Source of the DNA: Caulobacteraceae bacterium
Lineage (GTDB): Bacteria; Pseudomonadota; Alphaproteobacteria; Caulobacterales; Caulobacteraceae
DNA: 36,784 nucleotides
Reading direction: 5' to 3'
NCBI GenBank assembly: GCA_031291685.1
Contig: JARLIP010000105.1
Location: forward strand, 1-36,784
The notes under the pieces are model-generated. The model had not been told where the DNA came from and ran no database searches. It saw nothing but the letters and a program-made list of their open reading frames with translations. The position numbers and the translations under genes were made by a program. Every line of letters starts with the position of its first letter. Position 1 is the stretch's first letter. Positions 14,194-20,934 of this stretch are shown here, piece after piece.

Positions 14194-14485
14194 GGGGGGT
14201 GTTGGCGGGGTTTGGGCCCATGCGGCATCTGGGCAAACGGCCCACGATTTCCTCTTGCCTCATCTTGCTCATAGGGGATTGAGAAGCTCGTTAGTTCTTG
14301 CTACGTTCTCGTCGCGGCAAGAAATGCTAACGGGATAAAGCCATTGCTTAAGCAGGTCCTGACAGTCAGTTTCGGACGAAGTCACCGCGGATCACCGCGG
14401 ATCACTGCGGAGCATGGAATGGGCAAGGATGGCCGCGATGTGGAGCTAGGCCGACAGCCGCTGACCTCAGAGATTGAGGAGCGTC
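14194..14485. promoter_or_regulatory. upstream region of the restriction-modification operon
   Basis: 292 bp, lower in GC than the sulfur cluster on its left; the compositional change marks the left border of the defence insert. It contains a perfect 10-bp palindrome TGCTTAAGCA (14345-14354) and a 10-bp tandem repeat with CCGCGG sites (14381-14410). TTGAGA (14279-14284) with TACGTT 17 bp later is a weak candidate promoter. There is no C-protein gene. Confidence 0.45.
14381..14410. repeat. three 10-bp tandem repeats containing two CCGCGG sites and one CTGCGG variant
   Basis: GTCACCGCGG (14381-14390), ATCACCGCGG (14391-14400) and ATCACTGCGG (14401-14410) follow each other without gaps. The first two contain CCGCGG (14385-14390 and 14395-14400), the target of Eco29kI-family enzymes. 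The third differs by a C-to-T transition at 14406. The array is 76-105 bp upstream of the methyltransferase start, so it probably overlaps or adjoins the promoter. Confidence 0.85.
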
Positions 14486-15628
14486 ATGCGCAGCGCTGAA
14501 CTCTTCGCGGGTTGCGGCGGCCTCGCCCTTGGTATGTCGCGCGCGGGCTTCATACACGCCCTGATGGCGGAGTATGATTTCGATGCGGTGGCAACCGCGA
14601 AGCACAACAAGGATCGCGCGGTGGAGCATGTCGCCCACTGGCCAGTCGAACAAACCGATGTCCGCGATATCAACTGGGAGCCCCTGCACGGCCAACTCGC
14701 GGTTGTGTCGGGGGGACCTCCTTGCCAACCCTTTGGGATCGGCGGCAAAAAACGTGGGCCTAACGACAGCCGCGATATGTGGCCAGAGGCCGTGCGCGCC
14801 ATCCGCGAGGCTCAGCCAGAAGGATTTCTCTTCGAGAATGTTCGGAACATCGCGGGACCAAAATTCCGCGATTATCTCGAATGGATCCTTCAACATCTGG
14901 CGCGGCCTAGCGAGACGCGTCAGGTCGGTGAATGCCACGAGGAGCATCTAGCCCGACTAACCGGGATGGATGGTAACCTTGAGTATCGGGTCACCTGGCA
15001 GATCGTGAACGCGGCGGATTATGGCGCTCCGCAGATCCGGCACAGGGTGCTCATATTCGGCCTTCGCGAAAGCCGAGGTCTCACGCCCCAAGTCATGCCA
15101 CCGACCCACTCGCGGGACCGGTTGCTCTGGGACCAATATGTAACTGGCGCCTACTGGGATCGACATGGCCTGAAGCGCCAGTTCGCCCCCTCTAATCGCC
15201 GAGACTGGAACCGATTGGAAGAACTCCGAGCGCGCGGCATCGAACCCAATGAGTTCCCGTGGATAACAGTTCGCGACGCGATCTCCGATCTCGGCGAGCC
15301 GGATGGCAGGCGCAACCATGTCTTCCAGCCCGGCGCCAGGATCTACCCCGGCCATACGGGCAGTCCGCTAGATTTGCCCGCGAAAGCCTTGAAGGCTGGA
15401 GATCACGGCGTCCCGGGTGGCGAGAATATGATGGTTCGCGACGACAGGTCGGTCCGTTATTTCACGACCCGGGAAGCCGCCCGGCTCGTGGGCTTACCGG
15501 ATGATTACTTGTTCCCTCGATCTTGGTCGGAGAGTATGCGTCAACTGGGGAACGCTGTTCCCGCGCAGTTGGGTGAGGCGGCAGGACGTTGGCTCAAGGA
15601 TATGATCTTCAGCACACACTGTCAGTGA
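14486..15628 (+). CDS. DNA (cytosine-5) methyltransferase, M.Eco29kI-like
   Basis: 380 aa. C5-methyltransferase motifs occur in order: I ELFAGCGGLALG (5-16), IV GGPPCQPFG with catalytic C80, VI FENV (E117), VIII QIRHRVLIFG (Q183, R185, R187), IX REAARLVGLPDDY and X QLGNAVPAQLGEAAG. The target-recognition region lies between VIII and IX (about 200-325). The adjacent restriction enzyme is of the Eco29kI family, which cuts CCGCGG, so this enzyme should methylate a cytosine in that site. The ATG at 14486 follows GAGGAG at 14476-14481; an in-frame TTG at 14474 is less likely. Composition is lower in GC than in neighbouring housekeeping genes, consistent with horizontal acquisition. Confidence 0.92.
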   Translation: MRSAELFAGCGGLALGMSRAGFIHALMAEYDFDAVATAKHNKDRAVEHVAHWPVEQTDVRDINWEPLHGQLAVVSGGPPCQPFGIGGKKRGPNDSRDMWPEAVRAIREAQPEGFLFENVRNIAGPKFRDYLEWILQHLARPSETRQVGECHEEHLARLTGMDGNLEYRVTWQIVNAADYGAPQIRHRVLIFGLRESRGLTPQVMPPTHSRDRLLWDQYVTGAYWDRHGLKRQFAPSNRRDWNRLEELRARGIEPNEFPWITVRDAISDLGEPDGRRNHVFQPGARIYPGHTGSPLDLPAKALKAGDHGVPGGENMMVRDDRSVRYFTTREAARLVGLPDDYLFPRSWSESMRQLGNAVPAQLGEAAGRWLKDMIFSTHCQ

Positions 15629-15661
15629 CGCCCAATCCGATGCCTCGGGTTTGCGTCTAGG

Positions 15662-16615
15662 TTGGCTCGCTCCCCCGACAAGCTCGCGCTCGACGCCCTC
15701 GGCGCCGCCCTGGCTCAGGTTCTGTCAACGGTCGATGCGGAAGCGACGCCCACGATCGTGCGGCGCGTACGCGCTGGGCTGGCGCTTCACGCCGCAGCGG
15801 TTGAGCGGGCTCGCGGCGTTACGGATACCATCGACACGCCGAGAAGCAGCTTTGATCCCTCGGACCCCAAAACCGTCGGGCGCATGGTCTCAATCGCGTT
15901 ATTGGCGCAACCCATGGTGCCACTCGGCTCGGTGCGGCCAGCCTATGGCTCCGGCGTTTACGCCATCTACTACGCAGGAGATCACCCGCTCTATGCCAGG
16001 ATCTCGGGGACCGAGACCCCAATCTATGTCGGTAAGGCCGATCCCGCGAACGGCGATGCCAGCACGGTGCGCGAACAAGGACCCAAGCTAACAGCCAGAC
16101 TGATCGAGCACGCTGGCACGATCGCCACCGCACAGAGGTACGCGCTTGAGGCCGGTTTGCCGGATGGGCTTTCGCCCATCCGGCTTGAGGACTTCTCTTG
16201 TCGCCGACTGGTATGCGCCACCAACGCGCAATTGGTCGCTGAGCGCCACCTCATCCGAACGTTCTGGCCGGTATGGAATTCTGACACCAAGGCGTGTTGG
16301 GGCATGAGCAAGCACGGCGACGCAGCCAAAACACGGCGAAACAAGCGATCTCCCTGGGACGTTGTGCATCCTGGACGGCCGTGGGCGCTCGACACGGAAT
16401 TGAAGGACAACGCAACGGCTGAAGAGATCGGCCTTCGGATCAACGCCATCCTTGACGAATACCCACCGCGGACCAACCATGCCGCACTACTTCAGGAAAT
16501 GCTGATGGCGTTCCGGCAGGACGACGGCGCGCCACCAGTCGAGTCGACTATCTCGCCCCTGAGAGACGTGAACGGCCCAACTGAGGACGAGGCGGGTGGC
16601 CCGGACGACGACTGA
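15662..16615 (+). CDS. Eco29kI-family GIY-YIG type II restriction endonuclease
   Basis: 317 aa from a TTG start. The GIY-YIG core is SGVYAIYYAGDH (Y100) and PIYVGKADP (Y122). The remaining catalytic residues recalled for Eco29kI can be placed with the same spacing: R146 and H150 in RLIEH, E194 in LVAERHLIRTFWPVWN and N206 at its end, 12 residues apart as E142 and N154 are in Eco29kI. The protein is longer than Eco29kI (about 214 aa) by an N-terminal region of about 90 residues and a C-terminal tail. A TAG stands directly before the TTG codon, so this is the most upstream possible start; a later GTG codon (V33) is an alternative. It follows the methyltransferase by 33 bp and overlaps the vsr gene. 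Confidence 0.85.
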   Translation: MARSPDKLALDALGAALAQVLSTVDAEATPTIVRRVRAGLALHAAAVERARGVTDTIDTPRSSFDPSDPKTVGRMVSIALLAQPMVPLGSVRPAYGSGVYAIYYAGDHPLYARISGTETPIYVGKADPANGDASTVREQGPKLTARLIEHAGTIATAQRYALEAGLPDGLSPIRLEDFSCRRLVCATNAQLVAERHLIRTFWPVWNSDTKACWGMSKHGDAAKTRRNKRSPWDVVHPGRPWALDTELKDNATAEEIGLRINAILDEYPPRTNHAALLQEMLMAFRQDDGAPPVESTISPLRDVNGPTEDEAGGPDDD

Positions 16616-17069
16616 ACAGGTCAATCCCGCCCGCAGCGCCCAAATGTCCAAAGTGCGCGGGCGTGACACCAAACCCGAGATGCGCGCTCGTCGGGCTCTG
16701 CACGCCGCTGGCTTGCGGTTTCGGCTGCAGGCCAGGGATCTCCCCGGACGCCCGGATATCGTGTTCCGGTCGCGTCGGATCGCCATATTCGTTCACGGCT
16801 GTTTCTGGCATCGGCACGGCGATCCGAACTGCAAGCTGGCGCGCCTGCCCAAGACACGTCTCGACTTCTGGGAACCCAAGCTTGAAGGTAATCGGCAGCG
16901 GGACGAGCGGAACATCGCGGCCATTACCGCAGCCGGTTGGCGGCCCATCGTGGTCTGGGAATGCCAGACACGGGATGAGGCAGTCCTGAACAACCTCGTC
17001 GCCACGGTGAAGAACTCGCCGCCGGCCAGGGGTGCGCCCTCAACAAATTTCTCGCCGCCCGGAACCTAG
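16596..17069 (+). CDS. vsr: very short patch repair endonuclease Vsr
   Basis: 157 aa. The family signature is complete: RSAQMSKVRGRDTKPEMRARRALHAAG (13-39), the catalytic aspartate D54 in DLPGRPDIVF, and the HGCFWHRH block with likely zinc ligands C69, H74, C79 and C122 (WEC). Vsr nicks DNA 5' to T in T:G mismatches that arise by deamination of 5-methylcytosine, so it limits C-to-T mutation at sites methylated by the partner methyltransferase. The GTG at 16596 lies inside the end of the restriction gene (20-bp overlap), which suggests coupled translation of all three genes. The C-terminal tail after about residue 140 is Pro/Ser-rich and not typical, and may have been altered where the insert joins the remnant on the other strand. 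Confidence 0.92.
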   Translation: MARTTTEQVNPARSAQMSKVRGRDTKPEMRARRALHAAGLRFRLQARDLPGRPDIVFRSRRIAIFVHGCFWHRHGDPNCKLARLPKTRLDFWEPKLEGNRQRDERNIAAITAAGWRPIVVWECQTRDEAVLNNLVATVKNSPPARGAPSTNFSPPGT

Positions 17070-17290
17070 CGGCTTTGCTTAGCCTCCTGCACGAACCGTT
17101 CGAACACGTAGTCGTTGCGCTCGGTATTGGCGGAGGCCGGCTCTGGCCTAGGCACGCCGATCACGTCGCAAAGTTCGGTCAGAAACAGCGCATAGTTCGC
17201 CCGTTCCGCCCCACCCTCAAGGTCGGACCAGCGCTTGATAAAGCTATCGATGCCCAAGGCCGACGGACTCCCCACAACTACAGCGCACAT
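17066..17290 (-). pseudogene. N-terminal remnant of an MmeI-like type IIG restriction-methyltransferase
   Basis: Only 74 codons remain. IDSFIKRWSDLEGGAERAN followed by YALFLTELCDVIGVPRPEPA and NDYVFERFV matches the N-terminal helical spacer and nuclease entry of MmeI-like/DrdV-type IIG enzymes, which normally exceed 800 aa. The last residues EAKQSR look like the E-A-K part of the family's nuclease motif. They directly follow FERFV, where full-length relatives, as I remember them, have some two dozen residues including the first catalytic Asp. I infer an internal deletion plus loss of everything downstream. It overlaps the end of vsr tail-to-tail by 4 bp, so the restriction cassette may have replaced its 3' part. 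It could still be translated as a short peptide. Confidence 0.7.
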
Positions 17291-17358
17291 TGCCTGAACC
17301 CGCGCTCAGGTCAAACAAGCCTAGCCGGTGGGCGGCCGTGGACTCGGCGCGCACCCGC

Positions 17359-18468
17359 TCACCCCAACCCCGCCAGCGAATAGCCCGTGCTGCGCCCCCC
17401 GCCCTCGTCCTTGATCAGGATCCCCCGCCGCACGAGGTCGGCGATGTCCCTCAGGGCGGTGTCGCTGGAGGATTTGGTCAGGGCGGCCCATTTGGCGTTG
17501 GTCAGCTTGCCCTCGAACCCGTCGAGGACGCGGTTGAGGACCTTGCGCTGGCGCTCGTTGAGCGGCTCGTGGGCGAAGGCTTCCCAGAACCGCGCCTTTT
17601 TCAGCACCGAGGCCAGGGTCACCTCCGCCCCATCGAAGGCGCGGTCCAGGCAGGCGAGAAACCATTGCAGCCAGGCGGTGATGTCCAGGTCGCCCTTCTG
17701 GGTCGTCTCCAGGATGTCGTAATAGGCTTTGCGCTCGGCGCGGATCTGGGCGGACAGGCTGTAGAAGCGGCGGGGACTTTCCTCGGAGCGGGCCAGGGCC
17801 ATGTCGGCGATGGCGCGGGCGATCCGGCCATTGCCGTCCTCGAACGGGTGGACGGTGACGAACCACAGATGGGCGATGGCCGCCTTCAGCACCGGATCGA
17901 GGCTGGGGCCGGCGTTGAACCATTGGAGGAAGGCGCGCATCTCGCCCCCGAGCCGGCCCGCGTGCGGCGCCTCATAGTGCACGCGCTCGCGGCCGATAGG
18001 GCCGGACACGATCTGCATCGGACCGGATTTTTCCGTGCGCCAGGCGCCGACGGTGATCCTGGCCACGCCGCTGTGGCCGGTGGGAAACAGGGCCGCCTGC
18101 CATCCGAACAATCGCGCCTCGGTGAGGGGCTGGTCATAGGCTTGCGTCGCGTCCAGCATCATCTCGACCACGCCCTCGACATGGCGATCGACGGGCGCGA
18201 GAGCGCCGATATCGAGCCCCAGGCGGCGGGCGATCGAGGAGCGCACCTGCGCCTTGTCCAGGGCCTCGCCTTCGATCTCGCTGGACTTGATCACCTCCTC
18301 GGTGAGGCTTTGCAAGACGGCCTCGGCGCGCAGGGGAAAGCCGAGCGCCTCCATGCGCCCGATCAGCCGCCCCTGGCGCCGGCTGACGGCCGCCAGGGGA
18401 TCGGCGATGCGCTCATGGCTCCAACGGAACCTGGGCCAGTCCTTCAGTTCGTGGATATAGGTTGGCAT
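17359..18468 (-). CDS. Fic family protein (AMP-transferase) with N-terminal inhibitory helix and C-terminal winged helix
   Basis: 369 aa. The N-terminal segment MPTYIHELKDWPRFRW matches the DUF4172 domain found in front of Fic. The inhibitory motif (S/T)xxxE(G/N) is S62-S-E-I-E66-G67, so this is a class II (self-inhibited) enzyme. The catalytic motif is HPFEDGNGR with H207 and R215. The C-terminal part (about 300-369; NERQRKVLNRVLDGFEGKLTNAKWAALTKSSSDTALRDIADLVRRGIL) reads as a winged-helix DNA-binding domain. Fic enzymes transfer AMP from ATP to a hydroxyl of target proteins. There is no separate antitoxin gene. Three copies of TGCGGTGAAT upstream, one touching the ATG, suggest it controls its own promoter. 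Confidence 0.9.
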   Translation of the reverse strand: MPTYIHELKDWPRFRWSHERIADPLAAVSRRQGRLIGRMEALGFPLRAEAVLQSLTEEVIKSSEIEGEALDKAQVRSSIARRLGLDIGALAPVDRHVEGVVEMMLDATQAYDQPLTEARLFGWQAALFPTGHSGVARITVGAWRTEKSGPMQIVSGPIGRERVHYEAPHAGRLGGEMRAFLQWFNAGPSLDPVLKAAIAHLWFVTVHPFEDGNGRIARAIADMALARSEESPRRFYSLSAQIRAERKAYYDILETTQKGDLDITAWLQWFLACLDRAFDGAEVTLASVLKKARFWEAFAHEPLNERQRKVLNRVLDGFEGKLTNAKWAALTKSSSDTALRDIADLVRRGILIKDEGGGRSTGYSLAGLG

Positions 18469-18532
18469 TCACCGCACCTCTTGCGGCGATTATGCCCCAC
18501 ATTCACCGCAAGGCGCAACGATATTCACCGCA
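18467..18532 (-). promoter_or_regulatory. triple TGCGGTGAAT direct repeat over the fic promoter and start codon
   Basis: On the fic strand the decamer TGCGGTGAAT occurs at 18532-18523, 18510-18501 and 18476-18467 (start-to-start distances 22 and 34 bp). The last copy includes the first two bases of the ATG. TTGCGC (18518-18513) with CATAAT 18 bp later (18494-18489) is a plausible promoter that places the middle copy between -35 and -10. This is the arrangement of a repressor operator. Confidence 0.6.
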
Positions 18533-18601
18533 TGAGGCGCGGCGAATGGGGCCTCTAATAAGGATTTTCCAGACTTCGGCGGGCGTCGCCGGACAGGTAG
18601 A

Positions 18602-18685
18602 TGGTGCCCCAGGTCGGACTCGAACCAACACGTCTCTCGACAACAGATTTTGAGTCTGCCGCGTCTACCATTTCGCCACTGGGGC
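18602..18685 (-). tRNA. tRNA-Leu, anticodon CAA
   Basis: The reverse strand reads GCCCCAG at the 5' end, pairing perfectly with CTGGGGC before A-CCA. The anticodon arm is CAGA-CTCAAAA-TCTG with anticodon CAA; a long variable arm (TTGTCGAGAGACG) identifies the leucine class, and the T arm contains GGTTCGAGTCC. CCA is encoded at 18602-18604. It decodes UUG. Confidence 0.95.
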
Positions 18686-18725
18686 GCCGGGGGGCCCGAG
18701 GGATCGGGGGCCGACGAAGGGGGGC

Positions 18726-18753
18726 AATGTAGTCATGGACGGGCCGGCGTCAA
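18726..18753 (-). promoter_or_regulatory. promoter of tRNA-Leu(CAA)
   Basis: On the reverse strand TTGACG (18753-18748) is followed after 16 bp by TACATT (18731-18726). The predicted transcript would start about 33 nt before the tRNA. Both boxes are good matches to the housekeeping sigma factor consensus. Confidence 0.5.
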
Positions 18754-18762
18754 CGCTGACCA

Positions 18763-19038
18763 TCAGGCCGGTTTGCGGATCAGGCCGCTGAGCTTGACGC
18801 CGGCGTCGTAGCGCGAGGCGCCGCGATAGGCGGTGACCTCGCACAGGATGTCCCCGCCGGGCGCCACGGCCCACAGATAGCTGCGCTCCAGATAGAGGTC
18901 GCCGCCGCCGGGGCCGATGCCCTCGAAGGTGTCGCCCCAGGGGATCAGGCGCGACAACTCCCGCCAGGTCAGGCCCAGGGCGGCGGTCAGCTCCTCGGCC
19001 GCGGCGGCCTCAAGCTCGGGGTCGGGGGTCAGGCTCAT
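18763..19038 (-). CDS. small hypothetical protein
   Basis: 91 aa: an acidic N-terminal stretch MSLTPDPELEAAAAEEL, then GLTWRELSRLIPWGDTFEGIGPGGGDLYLERSYLWAV and a C-terminal CEVTAYRGASRYDAGVKLSGLIRKP. I do not recognise a family. The sequence reads as a real soluble alpha/beta protein (balanced composition, no frame-shadow bias) and I expect homologues in related genomes. The ATG at 19038 is chosen because the region upstream is proline/arginine-rich. It is divergent from the membrane protein gene at 19145. Confidence 0.6.
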   Translation of the reverse strand: MSLTPDPELEAAAAEELTAALGLTWRELSRLIPWGDTFEGIGPGGGDLYLERSYLWAVAPGGDILCEVTAYRGASRYDAGVKLSGLIRKPA

Positions 19039-19144
19039 GTGGCAGGCTCTAGCACAATCCGGGCGGCGGGGGAGCCTGGGGGCGGGAAGACTTGGCGCTC
19101 GAAGCCTGCTAGGAGCCAGCCGTCCTTCCCCCATCGGAGCCGGC

Positions 19145-19732
19145 ATGCTGCGACCCCTCTATGACTGGGCCCTCAAGATGGCGGCCAGCCGCCACGCCAT
19201 GGTGATCCTGCCGATCGTGGCCTTTGTCGAGGCGACCTTCCCCTTCGTGCCCCCGGACGCCATGCTGGCGCCCATGGTCCTGGCCCGGCGGGAGCGGGCC
19301 TGGCTCTATGCGGGGCTATGCACCGTCGGATCGGTGCTGGGGGGCTGCGCGGGCTACGCCATCGGCTATCTGGCCGGGCCCTTCGCCACCCATCTGTTGG
19401 CCCTGACCGGCCGCAGCGGGGGCCTGCACGACTTTCAGACCCTGTTCGCCGAGGTCGGGCTGTGGGTGATCCTGATCAAGGGCCTGACACCCGTGCCCTA
19501 TATGATCGTCACCCTGGCCTCGGGCCTGGCCCATTTCAGCCTGCCGGTGTTTATCGGCGCCTCCATCGTCACCCGGGGCGGGCGGTTTTTCCTGGAGGCG
19601 GTGCTGTTGCGGCATCCGGACGCCAAGGCCTTTGTAGATAAGCACCTGACCGCCCTGGCTATCGGCGGGGTGGTGTTGCTGGCCGCGGCCCTGGTGGCGG
19701 TGAAGCTGTTGGAATCCCACCACGGGGGCTGA
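19145..19732 (+). CDS. YqaA/DedA-like membrane protein (VTT domain)
   Basis: 195 aa with about five hydrophobic segments (residues 18-45, 55-80, 95-125, 130-150, 170-190). The VTT/SNARE-associated-domain pattern is visible: ATFPFVPPDAMLAPMVLARRERAW, then GSVLGGCAGYAIGYLAG and the re-entrant motif LIKGLTPVPYMIVTLASG. Members of the DedA superfamily are needed for membrane homeostasis, and some translocate undecaprenyl phosphate or phospholipids. The ATG at 19145 gives the usual length. The next gene, dsbB-like, is 75 bp downstream in the same direction. Confidence 0.82.
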   Translation: MLRPLYDWALKMAASRHAMVILPIVAFVEATFPFVPPDAMLAPMVLARRERAWLYAGLCTVGSVLGGCAGYAIGYLAGPFATHLLALTGRSGGLHDFQTLFAEVGLWVILIKGLTPVPYMIVTLASGLAHFSLPVFIGASIVTRGGRFFLEAVLLRHPDAKAFVDKHLTALAIGGVVLLAAALVAVKLLESHHGG

Positions 19733-19807
19733 TCGAGGTCAGGAAACGGGCGCGCGCCGGCGCCTGCCCCCTTGGGCCGGGCGGCGTTTCGCGTCATATG
19801 TACGGTC

Positions 19808-20320
19808 ATGATCGCGCTCATTCCGCTCCTTCGCCGTCACTGGCTCATCGCGGCCCTGCTGGTCTCGGCCACCATGCTGGCCATAGCCCACGCCTTCCAG
19901 ACCTTTGGCGGGCTGCAACCCTGCACCCTGTGCCTGCGCCAGCGGGAGGTCTATTGGACCGCCGCCGCGGTGGCGGCGATCGGGGCGGCCCTGAACCTGA
20001 CCGGGTCGGGCAAGCGGGTGCGGCCTGTATTCTGCGCGGCCCTGGCCCTGATCTTCTTCGCCGGGGCGGCGGTGGCGGCCTATCACGCCGGGGCGGAATG
20101 GAAGTGGTGGCCCGGACCTACCACCTGTTCGGCCGCCGGCGGCGGGGTCAGCGCCGCCAGCCTGGCCAACCTGATGCACGGGGCCAAGATCGCCGCGCCG
20201 CGCTGCGACGAGGCGCCCTGGCATCTGCTGGGCCTGTCCATGGCCGGGTGGAACGCCCTGGCCTCGTTGATCTTCGCCGGCCTCAGCCTGTGGGCGGCCC
20301 TGGAGGAGCGCCCGAAATGA
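19808..20320 (+). CDS. dsbB: disulfide bond formation protein B
   Basis: 170 aa with four hydrophobic segments. The first periplasmic loop has the quinone-linked redox pair C39-T-L-C42 (LQPCTLCLRQREVYW) and the second loop has C107 and C133. This matches DsbB, which reoxidises DsbA and passes electrons to ubiquinone. The stop overlaps the start of the ubiquinone biosynthesis gene COQ7 (ATGA), a functionally sensible pairing because DsbB uses ubiquinone. Confidence 0.88.
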   Translation: MIALIPLLRRHWLIAALLVSATMLAIAHAFQTFGGLQPCTLCLRQREVYWTAAAVAAIGAALNLTGSGKRVRPVFCAALALIFFAGAAVAAYHAGAEWKWWPGPTTCSAAGGGVSAASLANLMHGAKIAAPRCDEAPWHLLGLSMAGWNALASLIFAGLSLWAALEERPK

Positions 20321-20901
20321 CGGATCAGCCCGCCACTGGCGCCAGCCGTCCCCTTCCTCCCCGTCCGGGCCCCCACGCGCCGCAGGCCCGCCTGGCCGAG
20401 ATCCTGCGGGTGGACCATGCGGGGGAGTTGGGCGCCGTGCACATCTATCGCGGCCAGCGCGCCGTGCTGAACCGCGCCCCGGGCAAGGACCGCATCGCCT
20501 TTCAGCTGCAGGAGATGGAGGCCCAGGAGGCCGTGCACTTGGCCGCCTTCGACCGGCTGCTGACCGAGCGGCGGGTGCGCCCGACCCTGATGACGCCCCT
20601 GTGGCGGGTGGCGGGCTTCGCCCTGGGCGCCGGCACCGCGCTTCTGGGCGAAAAGGCCGCCCACGCCTGCACCGAGGCGGTGGAGAGCGTGATCGAGGAA
20701 CACTATGCCGGCCAGATCGCCGAGCTGGAGGCCCTGGAGCCCGCCCTGACAGAGGACCTGTCCAAATTCCGCGACGAGGAGCTGGCCCACCGCGACCTGG
20801 CCCTGGCCGAGGGCGCCCGCGAGGCGCCGGCCTATCCCCTGCTGGCCGCCGTGATCCGCGCCGGCTGCCGCGCGGCGATCAAGATCAGCGAGAAGCTCTA
20901 A
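20317..20901 (+). CDS. coq7: 3-demethoxyubiquinol 3-hydroxylase, COQ7 family
   Basis: 194 aa. Di-iron carboxylate ligands are visible in two helical pairs: E37 (RVDHAGELGA), E71 and H74 (EAVH), E123 with the EEHY segment, and E155-L-A-H158. COQ7 hydroxylates demethoxyubiquinol in the penultimate stage of ubiquinone synthesis at the inner membrane. Alphaproteobacteria typically use COQ7 instead of UbiF. The start overlaps the dsbB stop by 4 nt. The proline-rich first 20 residues are an extension of the usual core. Confidence 0.9.
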   Translation: MTDQPATGASRPLPPRPGPHAPQARLAEILRVDHAGELGAVHIYRGQRAVLNRAPGKDRIAFQLQEMEAQEAVHLAAFDRLLTERRVRPTLMTPLWRVAGFALGAGTALLGEKAAHACTEAVESVIEEHYAGQIAELEALEPALTEDLSKFRDEELAHRDLALAEGAREAPAYPLLAAVIRAGCRAAIKISEKL

Positions 20902-20934
20902 GAAAAGACCCGGGCGCCGGGCGGAAGGAAGCCC

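Noticed and set aside
14381-14410. The 10-bp tandem repeats as iterons of a replication origin or as a CRISPR array
   Set aside because: Only three units without spacers, no Rep or Cas genes, and the units contain the expected restriction site, which gives a better explanation.
17359-18468. Fic gene as the toxin of a two-gene toxin-antitoxin module
   Set aside because: No small antitoxin gene lies upstream or downstream; the inhibitory motif is inside the same protein, so it is a class II Fic.
17290-18558. 422-codon forward frame opposite the fic gene
   Set aside because: Antisense shadow; the reverse strand encodes an intact Fic protein with all motifs.
18602-18685. tRNA-Leu(CAA) as the integration site of an island containing fic and the restriction genes
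   Set aside because: I looked for a second copy of the tRNA 3' end near 14.2 kb and near 17.3 kb and found none, and no integrase gene is present. The idea remains possible only if the repeat has decayed.
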